Part shown: positions 1 to 11,400 of the stretch, one piece after another | Numbering within the stretch: position 1 is the stretch's first letter | Layout: every line of letters begins with the position of its first letter | Source of the DNA: [Phialemoniopsis] sp. UDSM-2020 | Taxonomy: Eukaryota; Ascomycota; Sordariomycetes; Thyridiales; Thyridiaceae | Assembly: GCA_018873225.1 (NCBI GenBank) | Contig: JAEILZ010000002.1 | Coordinates: 4,836,001 to 4,900,000 of the forward strand | Direction: 5' to 3' | Length of the DNA stretch: 64,000 nucleotides | Made by a program: the position numbers and the translations under genes | Notes under the pieces: generated by a model | Told to the model about the DNA's origin: nothing | Seen by the model: the letters and a program-made list of their open reading frames with translations, nothing else | Databases searched by the model: none

Positions 1-1253
1 ACGCCACGCGACCTACATACACTCACTGGCGAGGCGAGTGGGGACTTCTATCCTTCATGATCGTCTGCTCTATGACTGTGGGTGCTTCGAACACGTCTGG
101 CTTCACTCGCTTCATCTCGACGGTCATCGGCGCCTCGTGCTCGGTTCTTTCCTGGAACATCACACAAGGCAATGCCATTCCTCTTGTCTTCCTCGGCTCA
201 TTTATCGCTTTCTGGACCTTTTACATCATTATTCAGTACAATAAGGCACCTCTGGGTCGGACCATCCTCCTGGCTTACAACGTGTCAACGCTGTACGCCT
301 ATAGTCTATCTCAAAAAGTTGATGATGACGATGACGATGAAGGCGGTGTGCACCCATTCATCTTCGAGATCGCAAAGCACAGAGCCATTGCTGTCACAGC
401 TGGTATCATCTGGGCTCTTATTGTCTGCCGCCTCGTGTGGCCCATCTCCGCTCGTAAGAAGTTCAAGGAGGGTATCTCGGTGCTCTATCTCCAGATGGGT
501 CTTATCTGGAAGAGAGGACCCCTTGCAATACTTCTCAGGAGCGACTGTACCAGGTCGTATCTCAAGTCTGGCGAACAGGCTGCCCTGCAACGCTACGCTT
601 CTCATCTGGATGTGCTGCGAACCGCATCTACATCCGAATTTGAGCTGCGTGGACCTTTCCCGTTCGAATCCTACGGCCGCATTATGGCCTCGACAAACCG
701 TGTGCTTGATGCTTTCTACGCCATGAGTTTGGTCACTCAACGGAGAGGCCACCTAACCGAGGGTGAAAGAGCGCTGCTGCTCGCCACGGCTGAGGAGAGG
801 GCCTTGCTGTGCGACCGCATCTGCCACGTGTTCCAGGTGCTCGCTAGTTCCATCATGCTCGAGTACCCGCTCACAGATGCTATCCCCAGCATCTCGAGCA
901 ACCGCGACCGGCTGCTCGGAAAGATCTTCCAGTTCCGCAAGGAACACGCTGCCGCATTGGCAAACGCCTCCGCCTCGTCGCTACCTGGTGGGAGCAGAGT
1001 GGCCAGTACCCTAGCCGCCGGGTCCGAAGACACGGGTGAGGGCGGCAGCAAGTCTGCTGCACCGCAGCCGATCCCTCCCCAGGGCCTTACGACGGTCGAT
1101 GGGAAGCCGGTCTATGTGGAGGAGCGCGACTACGCGCTGCTGTATGCTTACGCACTGGTCACTGGCCAAGTGGCCGAGGAGCTCAAGGCAGTGGAGAAGG
1201 AGATTGAGGGCCTGTTTGGCGTGCTGCACGAGGAGTCGCTGCTGCTGCAATAA
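1..1253 (+). CDS. FUSC / aromatic-acid-exporter-like membrane protein, 5' truncated
   Basis: The reading frame is open from base 3 of the window, so the gene starts upstream and only about 416 C-terminal residues are present. The first ~140 codons hold several hydrophobic segments (around bases 57-100, 110-165, 178-235, 262-305 and 385-440). A short cytosolic-looking loop with seven consecutive Asp codons (bases 321-341) precedes the last one. This last segment runs into a basic stretch (WPISARKKFKEG). A long soluble tail then contains helical and low-complexity Ser/Gly/Ala stretches. The pattern of membrane block, 'RLVWPxxAR' junction and long cytosolic domain matches the fungal Bre4-like / ArAE (FUSC, DUF2421/DUF2422) family of putative ER or plasma-membrane transporters. 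The substrate is unknown. The gene ends at a TAA and converges on DPB2. The family call is from pattern recognition and the missing N-terminus limits it. Confidence 0.7.
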   Translation, partial: ATRPTYTHWRGEWGLLSFMIVCSMTVGASNTSGFTRFISTVIGASCSVLSWNITQGNAIPLVFLGSFIAFWTFYIIIQYNKAPLGRTILLAYNVSTLYAYSLSQKVDDDDDDEGGVHPFIFEIAKHRAIAVTAGIIWALIVCRLVWPISARKKFKEGISVLYLQMGLIWKRGPLAILLRSDCTRSYLKSGEQAALQRYASHLDVLRTASTSEFELRGPFPFESYGRIMASTNRVLDAFYAMSLVTQRRGHLTEGERALLLATAEERALLCDRICHVFQVLASSIMLEYPLTDAIPSISSNRDRLLGKIFQFRKEHAAALANASASSLPGGSRVASTLAAGSEDTGEGGSKSAAPQPIPPQGLTTVDGKPVYVEERDYALLYAYALVTGQVAEELKAVEKEIEGLFGVLHEESLLLQ

Positions 1254-1640
1254 TCGTTTTACATGGAGATTGTTTGGTCCTAAATTTGTTTGCGCCGGTC
1301 TGCTTTTGACCTGTTGACACTTCTGTTTGGCGTCAAGGAAGACCTGGCAATACACGGTACTACAGGCTTGTTTTCTTTTTTACTTGGAATCGGTCACAAG
1401 AACATTGGTCAAAGGGAAATAAGGGACAAAAAGGGAATACCTAGCATAGCATGTATTTTGTCATTAGTCTTATCTTGCCATTACTTGCCGACTATACCCT
1501 AGCAACAAGCAATATTTGGAACACCCCTATGTCGTAAACAGCGCCGGTGCTCCATCGTCCGTATCGTTACGTGATCTCTCCGCTTCACTCCTCTCATCGA
1601 TATGTATGCCAGCCAGAGTGCTACGACTAGCTTTGCCTGC
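1254..1640. other. convergent 3' intergenic region
   Basis: This is 387 bp between the stop codons of two convergent genes. It must hold both 3' UTRs. I see T-rich stretches (1369-1385) but no clear terminator structure, RNA gene or repeat. Confidence 0.6.
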
Positions 1641-4108
1641 TTAGAACAGACACTCCCTGACGTTTCCAACCCTGCCAACCTCGTACTCGATCCACCTCGC
1701 AACACCCCTCCGGCCGCTCACGAGCACGGCCCCCGGGTTCATGACGTGGCAGCCCTCGTACGTGATGCAGAACGCGGGAGCCGTCGTGTCGACGAGCGCC
1801 ATGGCCGTCGGCAGCGGGTATATGTGCAGCGCGCCGGCGTAGTCCCAGTGCACGGGCCGGACGGCCTGCCGGAAGGGCGCGAGGTAGCCCTGGTCGAGGA
1901 CCGTCTTGACGAGCTTGCGCGCCGTGCGGACGTCGTACGGCACGTCCTGGCCGTCCATCGGTTCGCCGCCTTGCTGCGGCACGGGCGGGGAAGATGGGAG
2001 GGCCTCGTCGACGTCCATGGCGTCCTCCTGCGAGCCATTGATCTGCGGGTTCTGCTCGCCGTCCTGCTCGGGCTTGCGCGACGTCTTGAGGCGCACCGCC
2101 GTGCGACGCAAGCGCGCCGAGACGTCGTCGCGGAATAGGACGAGCTCGTGACTTGGGCCGAAGAGCGTGAGGCGGCTAGGGTTAGTCGTCCACACGGCCT
2201 CGCCGCCCTGGCTGCTATTGGGCCCTAGCTCGGCGTTGGCCGAGGCAAAGGCGCGGCGCACGCGGGATGTGAAGAGCTCGGGTACAGACTTGCGGGGCAA
2301 CGGCGCAGCGGCACCGGCCGAAAAGGCTGAGACCCAGCCGTCGTTGTCGCCGGGGACGAAGACGAAGGTGGAGCTCTGAAGCAGTGTGGGGAACTCGGCG
2401 AGGGTCGAGGCCAGGGAGTCGAAGTACTCCTTGTACTCTATGCTGCCGCCGCTGTCGTCGCTGCGTGACATGACGGCATGCTGCGTGAAGTTACCGGTGA
2501 GGATGAAGGAAAGGGGCGTAGATCCCTCGGGCTCGGCGGCATAGGTCGCCAGGATCTTGCGAATGGCTTGTAGCGTCCGGGGTTGATCTAGGTTGAGCTC
2601 TCCAAGAATGATCATACGTCCGCGGCCTGGTGTGTCAGGGGTCGAAGGCTGTCTCAGGATGCGCTGCTCTAACCTCCGCATGCGAGAGCCGACTGCGCGC
2701 TCACTGCCGACACCGAGGAAGTCAATCCAGCCAAACCCACCTCCTATGGTGTGGTCCGGGCCGCCATCTGGGCCACTGATACCAAGAGTGACCCTCCTCT
2801 TCTCGCAAGGAGGCTGCCCGATGAAGAAGCCCTGGAACCGACCACCGATCGTGCCACCAACACCACTGCTCCCGCTTAGTCCCTTGCCGACGGATTCTTC
2901 TTCCTCCTCGTACACGCCATCGACGAGGACTATCATGCCGGGCGTGAACCACGCAGAGTCTTCGGGAATTGCGACCGCCTGAGACAAGTCGAGGGCAATG
3001 GCACCTGTCAGGTCACAGATTGCCAGATTGCCAGTGGGCAGGATGACCAGCATCCCAAGCAGCATGTGGTGCGTGCCGTGTCGACCCAGCAGATTTGCAA
3101 TTGGCGTGATCTTGTGCGCTTGATGTGACTGAGATCCAAGACTCGAGCGACTCGAACCTCTGGCGGTCGCTACTGCTGATGTTTGGAAGGACTCGTTGCG
3201 CAGTAGCCGCTGGTGAATCACATTGTACCTGTTCCGGAAAACGGTAGTTTTGTGTGAAGCCGCTGGCAGGAGTGACGGTTTTGACGCATCTCTGTCTCAA
3301 CTGGTTAGAGGGCTATCGGCAACAATGGGGGAAGCCAGATTGCCTACCTTTCGAAATGCTTCTTGTTGACATTGTACTGCATCCGGGGCTGCTCGTACGC
3401 ACCGACAACCTTGATCCATTTCCTCGGATCTTTGATATTATCGTCCTCATCGTCCTCATCCATGGCTAGTCCAGACATTCCCATGCTGGTCTGGCTATCG
3501 TCCCTCGTCAATAGTGACGTCGGCCGGATGCCTAGCCTGGTGTTGGAAAGATCCTTCTCCTGCGCGGGTTCTAGAAGCAGACTGTTCTGCCGACTCAAGC
3601 CCCGAGGTCCAGTCACAATCTTGCCGCCGCTCATGTTGCCCTCCAGAGTCTTCAGGATGTCTTTCAGCGCCGGGTTCGACCCATCAACCATAACTCCTCC
3701 ATTGCGATTCTTCCAGCTCTTTGCCACTTCTTCGAGCACCTTCTCCGCCAATCCCTCCTCGCGCCATCCCGACCCGCAGTGTCTGCCGATGAACGTAGCG
3801 AGTTCTTGCAAGGCAGACGATGTGAGGGTCAGGCTGTGCTTCTTGGTGAATGTGCGGAAAGCTAGCGGCCGGAGTGTCGCGGGTGGTAGGAGAATGGGAA
3901 GGATCGTCTGTTTCGTCGGTGCGCTGACATTAAAGGGCTTGATGGGATGTAATGGCGTTCCAAAGGCTGGCGAGGAGGATGGTATCGGGTTCTTCGAGGC
4001 CGGAGTCTTCGCGATGCCCCTTGCGCCAAAGAAGGAATCGCCCAGCGGCTTACTCTGCCTCTGTTTCCTCGGGCTGATCTTGTGAGGAGTGAGCGCCTCC
4101 TCCGTCAT
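1641..4108 (-). CDS. DPB2: DNA polymerase epsilon subunit B (Dpb2)
   Basis: Second-largest subunit of DNA polymerase epsilon, needed in the nucleus for origin firing through the CMG helicase and for leading-strand synthesis. Two exons (4108-3348 and 3291-1641) are joined by a 56-nt intron (3292-3347); the product is 803 residues. The start at 4108 (MTEEAL) is preferred to the upstream in-frame ATG at 4180 because the extension is not family-like. The N-terminal part is helical and carries 'KKHFER', joined by the splice to 'DASKPSLLPAASHKTTVFRNRYNVIHQRLLRNE', the characteristic Dpb2 stretch. An OB-fold follows (about residues 310-420). Next comes a catalytically dead calcineurin-like phosphoesterase domain from about residue 480 (IILGELNLD, LTGNFT, VPGDNDGW, GPSHELVLFRDD). 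The end is typical (SGRRGVARWIEYEVGR). An acidic low-complexity insertion lies at bases ~1960-2075. The gene diverges from the small gene at 4496. Confidence 0.95.
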
Positions 4109-4269
4109 CTTGAACTCGTTGACTCTCGTAGCACGATTGCAGTAAGAATCTTGGATTAGTGAGAGTATTCCCGCGCTCAATGTCTAGATTCTACCAGTAT
4201 TTTGGTGCAATCCTGTCGTAGTGATGAGCTCAGATACCGTGCGTGTAGTCTCGAATTGGATTCGTACAG

Positions 4270-4275
4270 ACGCGT
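4270..4275. promoter_or_regulatory. ACGCGT box (MCB-like) 1
   Basis: Perfect palindromic ACGCGT in the 387-bp divergent promoter, 162 bp upstream of the DPB2 ATG. This is the MluI cell-cycle box bound by MBF in yeasts, which drives G1/S transcription of replication genes. Function here is inferred from the motif and the neighbouring replication gene. Confidence 0.55.
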
Positions 4276-4301
4276 AAAGTGCACTGAGAAACCGCGTCGA
4301 G

Positions 4302-4307
4302 ACGCGT
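4302..4307. promoter_or_regulatory. ACGCGT box (MCB-like) 2
   Basis: Second perfect ACGCGT, 32 bp from the first (start to start). A related CCGCGTCG lies between them at 4292-4299. Spaced repeats of this box are typical of MBF-controlled S-phase genes. Confidence 0.55.
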
Positions 4308-4495
4308 GTGATTTGGTGGGGTTGATCGCTGGAGCACATGGAAACCCCACTGTAAAGTCCATTGGTGGGACCCTTGTTACGCTAAGAAAAACATCGGGTC
4401 TCCAAGCTCAACACCATGACGGCATCGCTTCAAGAGCTCTCAACGGAGGCTGTTCGATCTTCTTCAAATCGGCTAGCTGTACCGGCCTATGCAAG

Positions 4496-5447
4496 ATGTT
4501 GGCTTCACGGTTCCGCGCGCAAGCGCAATTGAACACTATATTCCGCCGGAAGGTCTCTACGCTGTCCAACAACTCAGATATTGTATGTCCAGCTTTCACC
4601 CTTCATCATCAGACCACGAACTGACCAATTGTGACAGCAAGCTTTCCCAGCACCGCATGCGCCAGGCGTTCATGTCCTCACCTATCTCAACACCGATCCG
4701 CCGAACTGGGACCTTGCAATTGGCACGACAAGCGAGCTTCCGCCGACGCCCAAGTCCTTCAAGGGCAACGACCGATTTCTTGACATTCTTAACGATGTCC
4801 TCAAGGAGAACGCGCACAAGGACGATGACCTCAAAGCACAGGCTCAGGCCTTCGCTTCCCCGGGAGGATCTACACTAGGTTCCGGAGGTGTCTTCTTTCC
4901 CCAGCAAAGAAGGCAGCGTGGCAACAGGGGCTCAGGCGCCGGGCTCGGAGGTGGAGGCGGTGCTGGCGGAGGGGGCGCCGGCGGCGCAAGCGCTCAGGGC
5001 GGTGCCGGGGGAGGTGGCATGGGCGGATGGGTTCACCTCAGTGATGTAAGTCAACAGTGATACACTCTCATGCCGATTCATAAGGCTAATGATGGACCGA
5101 ATGCAGCGTCGGAACCCACCTGACTTTGGCAGGATAGCATGGTATGTCACGGCCATATCTCAGAACTTCAATCCACACCTTAGTTGCTGACTGATCATCA
5201 ATAGGCCAGAAGACATACTCGGAAGTGTTGAAGTCGACAGTCACGGTAATCTACAGGATAACTTCCAACCCAGTGGCACATATCGGGTTGTCACGAATGA
5301 GGGAATGTGAGTTTCTAGACTGATGTGAAGTTCGGAAGGGTGAACACAAGTGCTAACTTTGAGTAAACCAGTTTGGGCCTAACTCCGTTCATCAAAGAGA
5401 AGCTCGTTCAGCGTCTCAGGCAAGAAGAGACGAAGGCCAAGAATTAG
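4496..5447 (+). CDS. conserved fungal protein of unknown function, probably mitochondrial
   Basis: Five exons (4496-4582, 4638-5045, 5107-5141, 5205-5306, 5372-5447) give 235 residues; all junctions fit GT/AG and restore frame. The start at 4496 gives a basic, Ser/Arg-rich N-terminus (MLASRFRAQAQ, then IFRRKVSTLS) that looks like a mitochondrial presequence. The upstream ATG at 4416 runs into a stop. A first conserved block (TDPPNWDLAIGTT, LPPTPKSF, ILNDVLKENAH) leads to 'LGSGGVFFPQQRRQ'. A Gly/Ala-rich low-complexity linker (about residues 105-160) follows, then a second block (RNPPDFGRIAWPEDILGSVEVD, SGTYRVVTNEGILGLTPFIKEKL). I recognise the pattern as a widespread uncharacterised Pezizomycotina family and know no function for it. 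It shares a divergent promoter with DPB2. Confidence 0.8.
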
Positions 5448-8400
5448 AGACGTCAAGTACCGAGGATCTGACGAAGTCGAGATTGACCACGGGTGGACGA
5501 CATCTTGGACTCGGTATCTCGACTGCCGTGTCGAGACAAGAATCTGCCCATACTCGATGTAAACTACCTGTATCATGCATAATTGTCAACAAATAATCAG
5601 TCAAAACAGAAGCCATCGTTATGTTCTGAGTTCTAATTTTAGCCCAACTCTTTTTATCGTGACGAAGCAAGGACGAGAAGGGATCGATGCGGCTCTACGT
5701 CTTGAAGTTTTCCTACCTGCTTGGATAGAGTTCTCGGCATCAGGACTCGGCAAGTATCATATTATAGGTATAATGATCTTGCCTCGTCGACATACAAGCC
5801 GCCAGAGGATCATAAAAAGTGACCGGCTCGGACCAGAGCTGGTGACTTACGCGGTACAACCAAATGCTGTCCATCTGCGAGGTTCAAACTGTCGGGCTCT
5901 TACTGGACCCCGACAGGATAAACTCTTGGCGAACTTTACCTACCCATATTGTGCATATCAGGAGCGCAATCCGAGCAGGGTTAAACAAGCTTAAACTGAG
6001 CCCAGGAGCTTAAGAGTACCTGTTACACCACCCGGTAGCCAGGGAACTCAAGGAATGCCGAGCAACACGGACCATAGCCTATTTCTCGAATAATATATCT
6101 ATTTTCAGCTTCAATCTACGAGATACTGACAGACTCTCTGAGCGAGAAGGTATTCATGCCGCGCGTGGGCGGGGGTAAACTTCATCACGACATTTGCCGC
6201 TTATATGTGGTCCGCAGAGTCGGACAGCAGCGGGTTGTCGCACTCATACACAGCAGTCGGTGCGGCACGACTTTTCTTCTCGTAATCATCACCAAAGAGA
6301 CCGAAAGGACACACCCGCGTAATTTACGATGCGAGAATCGAAGTTTGCATGTCCCACTCCCGGCCGCATCCGAAGGTGCCTTGTCTCTCGGCCGGAAAAC
6401 GTGCTCGCGAAACTCTCTCGGACGTCTGTGATCAGACTTTACCCGGCGATATTGGCCACACGCGTCCGGAACTCTTCCTCCCCCACTCCTGCACGAGTTC
6501 TCGCCGACCGGGCGGGAGATATCTTATTACGTGCTTCTGTCGGACAAGCTTATCGTATATTAAAAGACGGGATGTGACAGTGTGATACACTGTCACAACG
6601 TGTTTGTCTGTTCGGCTGGGAGGGGCGTGTGTTGAAGAAAACGTCTAACCTCTTCGCCGGTCAAAGAGTGGGATGGCGCTGAATAATGGATTAGAAAGTC
6701 AACCGCGAATTACAGAGCCATCCGGATCCTGAGCCGCTGGAAAGTGTTGAGAGTGCGTCCCCTACCACATCTCAGAAGAGGTGCAGGCTGTTCGACGGGA
6801 CACAAAGGGAAAAGCCAGCCGAGTACGAGGTCCATGGATGGACGGCCTCAGACAATTTTCAATGCTCGAGATACTCCTTCATTTGAACTTCGGGAGTGCC
6901 TGTCGATCTCGGAACCCAAACAATGAACCGGCACCAGTGTATGTCTCGCAAGATTGACTATCTCAGCATCTCGGACAGTTTGATGCTCCATAGAGTTTGA
7001 GAGGTTCCAGTCTCCGAGTTGATGTTTCCTTGTGTGTTTTATCGGACTAGAGAAGGCCGAAATTTAGCCTCTGGCTTGAACCTGTTTTGTCCTGCCCTTG
7101 GACGATATGCCCTCCCTGTACCACGACACTTCGTACCCTTCTAGGATCGGACTATCGGGGACCAACACTCTCCCGTGTGTGAGTTGACGTAGCTTTCACT
7201 CGGTATTTTTGCGTGTATCGAGGCTGAAGATACTGGCAATGCTGTTTGTAGGTCGACGTGCTCTATGTTCCGAAGGACATATTTCTTCCACCTCCGCAAT
7301 GTTGGTCATCTTTGCCGGAACTGACAATTCATGTAATGAGTTCGAGCATCTTTTGAACCACTGTCCAACTCCCTGCAAAAACAAATCGCCCATAGACATC
7401 GAACTCGGTTCCATTGATCGTTGCCCTCTTCTGGCTGGGCTGGATGGTAATCGTAGACCTCGGATGTCGATGCTCCAACCCGTTTTCTTCAGGAGACCCA
7501 GTCGATGTACATCTTCCAGCTCAGATTGCTGAGATGTCCATTGTTCAGTACCGTGTGTCGATGCCAATGGTCTACTGAGATCCATGAAGTATGCGTTTGT
7601 CTTCGAACCTTCGCACCTTTGGCGTTGCCTGACCTCATTCCTTCGAGTTGGAGCTTTATCACGACGACCCTTGCTCTCTTTCTGATCCTCCTCATTAACC
7701 TCACCCCATCCTAAGACCCTAGATCTTTCATCGTACTTGTCGTTATTGAGTCGTAGTTGAGATCATCTTGCCCCAATGCTTCCGAGTTTCATCCAGGCCG
7801 GTTTGTATCCATCATGATATGAGAGAGCGGTAAAGCGGTGATCATATGATGACTCGACTTGTCCTGGCTCCCATCACACAGTATTGTCGTTACTATCCCT
7901 CACAGTCCATTGCCAAAGCAGTTGAGTCCCAGTAAGAGAACGGCAGCCATGAACATGTGAATATTTAGACATGGCTTCGAGTGAGAGAGTAGACCTTTAT
8001 ATCCCACGGCACTGGCAAGGGAATTGTTGGCAGAGAGGTCACAGAATAAGATATGAGAAGTATCAAAGAGCAGGACAACGGTAGATAAAGAACAACAGAG
8101 CATACCTAACGTCGTGATCCTCGTACTGAATGTTTCGAAACAAATATACACGCCCCTCCTTACCCAGCAAGACCGAAGCTCGCAGCTCTAGGTTGATGCC
8201 ATATTCACATCTCCTGCCCTCTCGGATAGGGAGGATGCATCTCGGTGCCGAAGGTCTCGTCACCCGTTGCCCCAGAATGGGGCCCCTTTTCCCTCTATAT
8301 AGCAAGAATATATGGGGTTCCCCGGCGGGTGGGAAGGGGAGTTCACACGAGTCTGACATCGCAACGCCCCACGCCGGAGGACGGATGCATCCGGACGGGG

Positions 8401-11400
8401 GTGCTGTGGCTTTGAAAACTTACGTATGTCTCTTCCCCCATCTTGCACCGTTGCTGTCCGCTCCACGGCGGCATCGATCGCCCATTGGGTCCCTGGTCTC
8501 GAAACGCCCATCGCGAGTCCTTCTTACAGGCCAGCCAGAGCTGCTTCCGCGCGGCGGCGTTGTTTCAGATCTCGCTGGTGCGCAGGTACTCGGGCTTCAC
8601 ATTGGCTGCGACCGGCCGCCCTGCAGGAGAAGCAAGTCAAGGTGATGGTGGTGGCGCATGGCCTCCGTCGGCGTAACGTCAAAAGGAATCAAGTTCTAGG
8701 TTTCACGCCACCGTGACCGCCGGGGAGCGCCGTTCAAGCACCGGACGTATCGTGTGAATTGTCGATATCAAAGATATCTGCTCTCAAGTTGGGCTGCTTA
8801 CAGTAAACGAGTATTGCTGACGACGCAGGATGAGTACTTCTGTTCTCCTGTCCAGAGTCTACATTTGCATGTCGTGAGCATGACGGCAAGGACTGTCATG
8901 CCTGGACTGTGAATACCAAAACCGGACTCGACGGGCAATGGCTCTGGGGTTGAGGTGCTGCCGGATAGATTACCTCGGTGCCGAGACTATGAGTGACAGC
9001 TGCGGCGCATGTGCGCTTCTGCTGGGATACAACATCTGAGAAACTATCACGATGGCTCTTGCTCCTTTAGGCTGTACTCTGCTCGAAGATCACAGCTTCC
9101 TACTTGCTAGAGCAAAGGACCTGATGCCAGCCCCAACGCACGCGGACCTTGCCGCGGCACGTCTCGGTCATGGCTCATCACCGAAAAGAAATTACTCTGG
9201 TTCTTGTCTGGGCGAAGTGCTGTGGCCCGGCAGCCCCCAACACGAGGTTCAACTCACAACGGATGTGTTAAGAAATATGATCTTGGGCGTAGGACTCTGT
9301 ATCCCGGTCAAACAAGTATTGCATCGAGATTGTTAGTAGCATCTCGGAGTCGGCAGACTTGCTAGATGACCCGAGAGCCTGCCGTCTTGTAAGATCATTT
9401 CACGTTGAGACGTTGGAGATGCCCGAAGCCGCGCCACATCTCAGCGAGCAGCAAAGCTCCACGCCTGGCGCCTGCAGATACCCGCCGGAGCGGACAATAT
9501 CATTCGTGGAAACCAAAAGACGTTATATTAACAGACAGGGCGAGCAGCGTCTCGTTGGCCCTTGCTTGCGGCATATGGTAAGGAAATATCCCAAGTTCAC
9601 GATAGACATATCGCAACTCGCCTGGTCCCGAATGGATACTAGACATGAGAGAAATGTACTAGTGTAGCAGCAACTTTCTTAACAGTAGATCTTTGAAAGA
9701 CGCGAAGCCCGGTATTGACCCAGCAAGAGCCACTGTCGAGTGTGTTCGAGATGCATTTCGGGTAAAGGCATTGAATCACAACCGAACCCCGACGCACGTC
9801 TGTGCCGATGTCACAATTTCATCTCCAGGCAGCACTGACGGCCCTCTTGTTACCTCGGAGGATAGCTTGTGCGATACCCGAGGCAGTTTTGAGCGTACAA
9901 ACCGTGCTCATTGGGGGTCCGACGACGACGTCCGTCAGAGTCCGGCCCTGAGACCCTCCAAAAGAATGATGAAGAAAATAAACTGGAATGCATTGGGTCA
10001 TAAAATCAGCAGTGATCAACATCCACTTAGGTGTCTGAAGCCTCTCTTTGATAACATTTGTCAAGCAAATGTCAGTTGGTATAAGGGCGTTGGCTCCATG
10101 GACTCCATGGTTAACCCAGCGGACCGCCATAGAGTGACGGAAGCTCTCAGCAGGTAATCGTGTAACAAGAGAAAGACGAAAAGGAAAGCTTAAGGTATAT
10201 TGTTGCGCAGTACTGAATCAATGTCAGTTCATAGATGAAGGTGGCTGCTGGTGTATTCACTTGAAAGACCGCGGAGCCATCTTCACAGACAAGGACGGAA
10301 ATCAAATCTTACGAAAAGCTCTCTGCATCACTCGAATTGGCAGATGGGGCATCTCTCTACTCAGGCAGCCAGATCTAGGTAGAAGTGTATCCGTCCAGAT
10401 TTGAGCACCAAGATGCATCCAGACCACAAATTTGCATGGGATATCCAGCAGTGAGAAGCTTTAGAAAGAGGGCCGATTTAACCATGACTTTGAAACCCCC
10501 GCAAAAGACCTCGTCGTCGTCGTCGGCTCATGAGTAGAGCTATGGACGACGTAGTCATGAGAGGACTGGCCGTTCAGGTCCAAGGCCTGGCTACGCAGGA
10601 TGCACTAGCCACTCTCGAGCCACAGATTGTCAAGGCTGGTCGAACTGACAAGTCTCCTGCATCTATCGTGCCACACAAAGAGTCTTTGTTATGACTTCGC
10701 GAGTAGATAAGGTGACGTGCTCGGGCATGAGGCCGAAGAACCAGCCGATGATGCACAGATACGAGGGGCTGGAGGCTGCCACTTCCCCAGTAAATCTTCT
10801 CAAGACCCAAGAGGTCAGGATCCGCGTCGCACTAGCGCTCGGTACTGAGTACGGGTAATGGGCATCAGGTGCAGCTCTAGGCCATAGTCACTGCTTGACC
10901 CAGACCGAGAATGGGAATGGATGAACTTCTCGGGGCTTCGATATTTGGTCTGGCACGTCGGTGATACTTGACACTCGCTTATGTTGGGCTGTCGGTTGTT
11001 CAGCCCAAGATGGCATAGATCGGGCCTATCCCTCTGTCTCTACTGGACACTCGATGGGACCGAGCCCTGCAGATTGGTGACTTGTCCCATCAATTGCCGA
11101 TAGAGTCCCGGCCGAAAGACGCCTTGTCGATCGATCACGCTTGGCGTAAACAAGCTTCGAACCAACCGGAATGATTGGAACTCAAGTGACCATGTCGTGT
11201 TATGCTCATGGTCCGTTGGGACGAGAGAGGCGCCAGCAGCCGTCCTGCTCTGGAGTGGCTGATTTCTTGAATGCCCTGCACAAACGCGTCCTGCAAGAAA
11301 AAACGCACTATTGAGCAGCCGCGGAGATGGTCCTGAGGAGCTGATTGGTGAAGACCAAGCCCATTGCCGAAATCTGCCTCTGACAGCAGCTGCATGCGCG

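Noticed and set aside
1602..2138. 178-codon + strand ORF inside DPB2
   Set aside because: Antisense shadow of the conserved Dpb2 phosphoesterase domain.
8130..8645. 171-codon ORF and overlapping antisense ORFs
   Set aside because: Three to four mutually overlapping frames of similar length, none protein-like.
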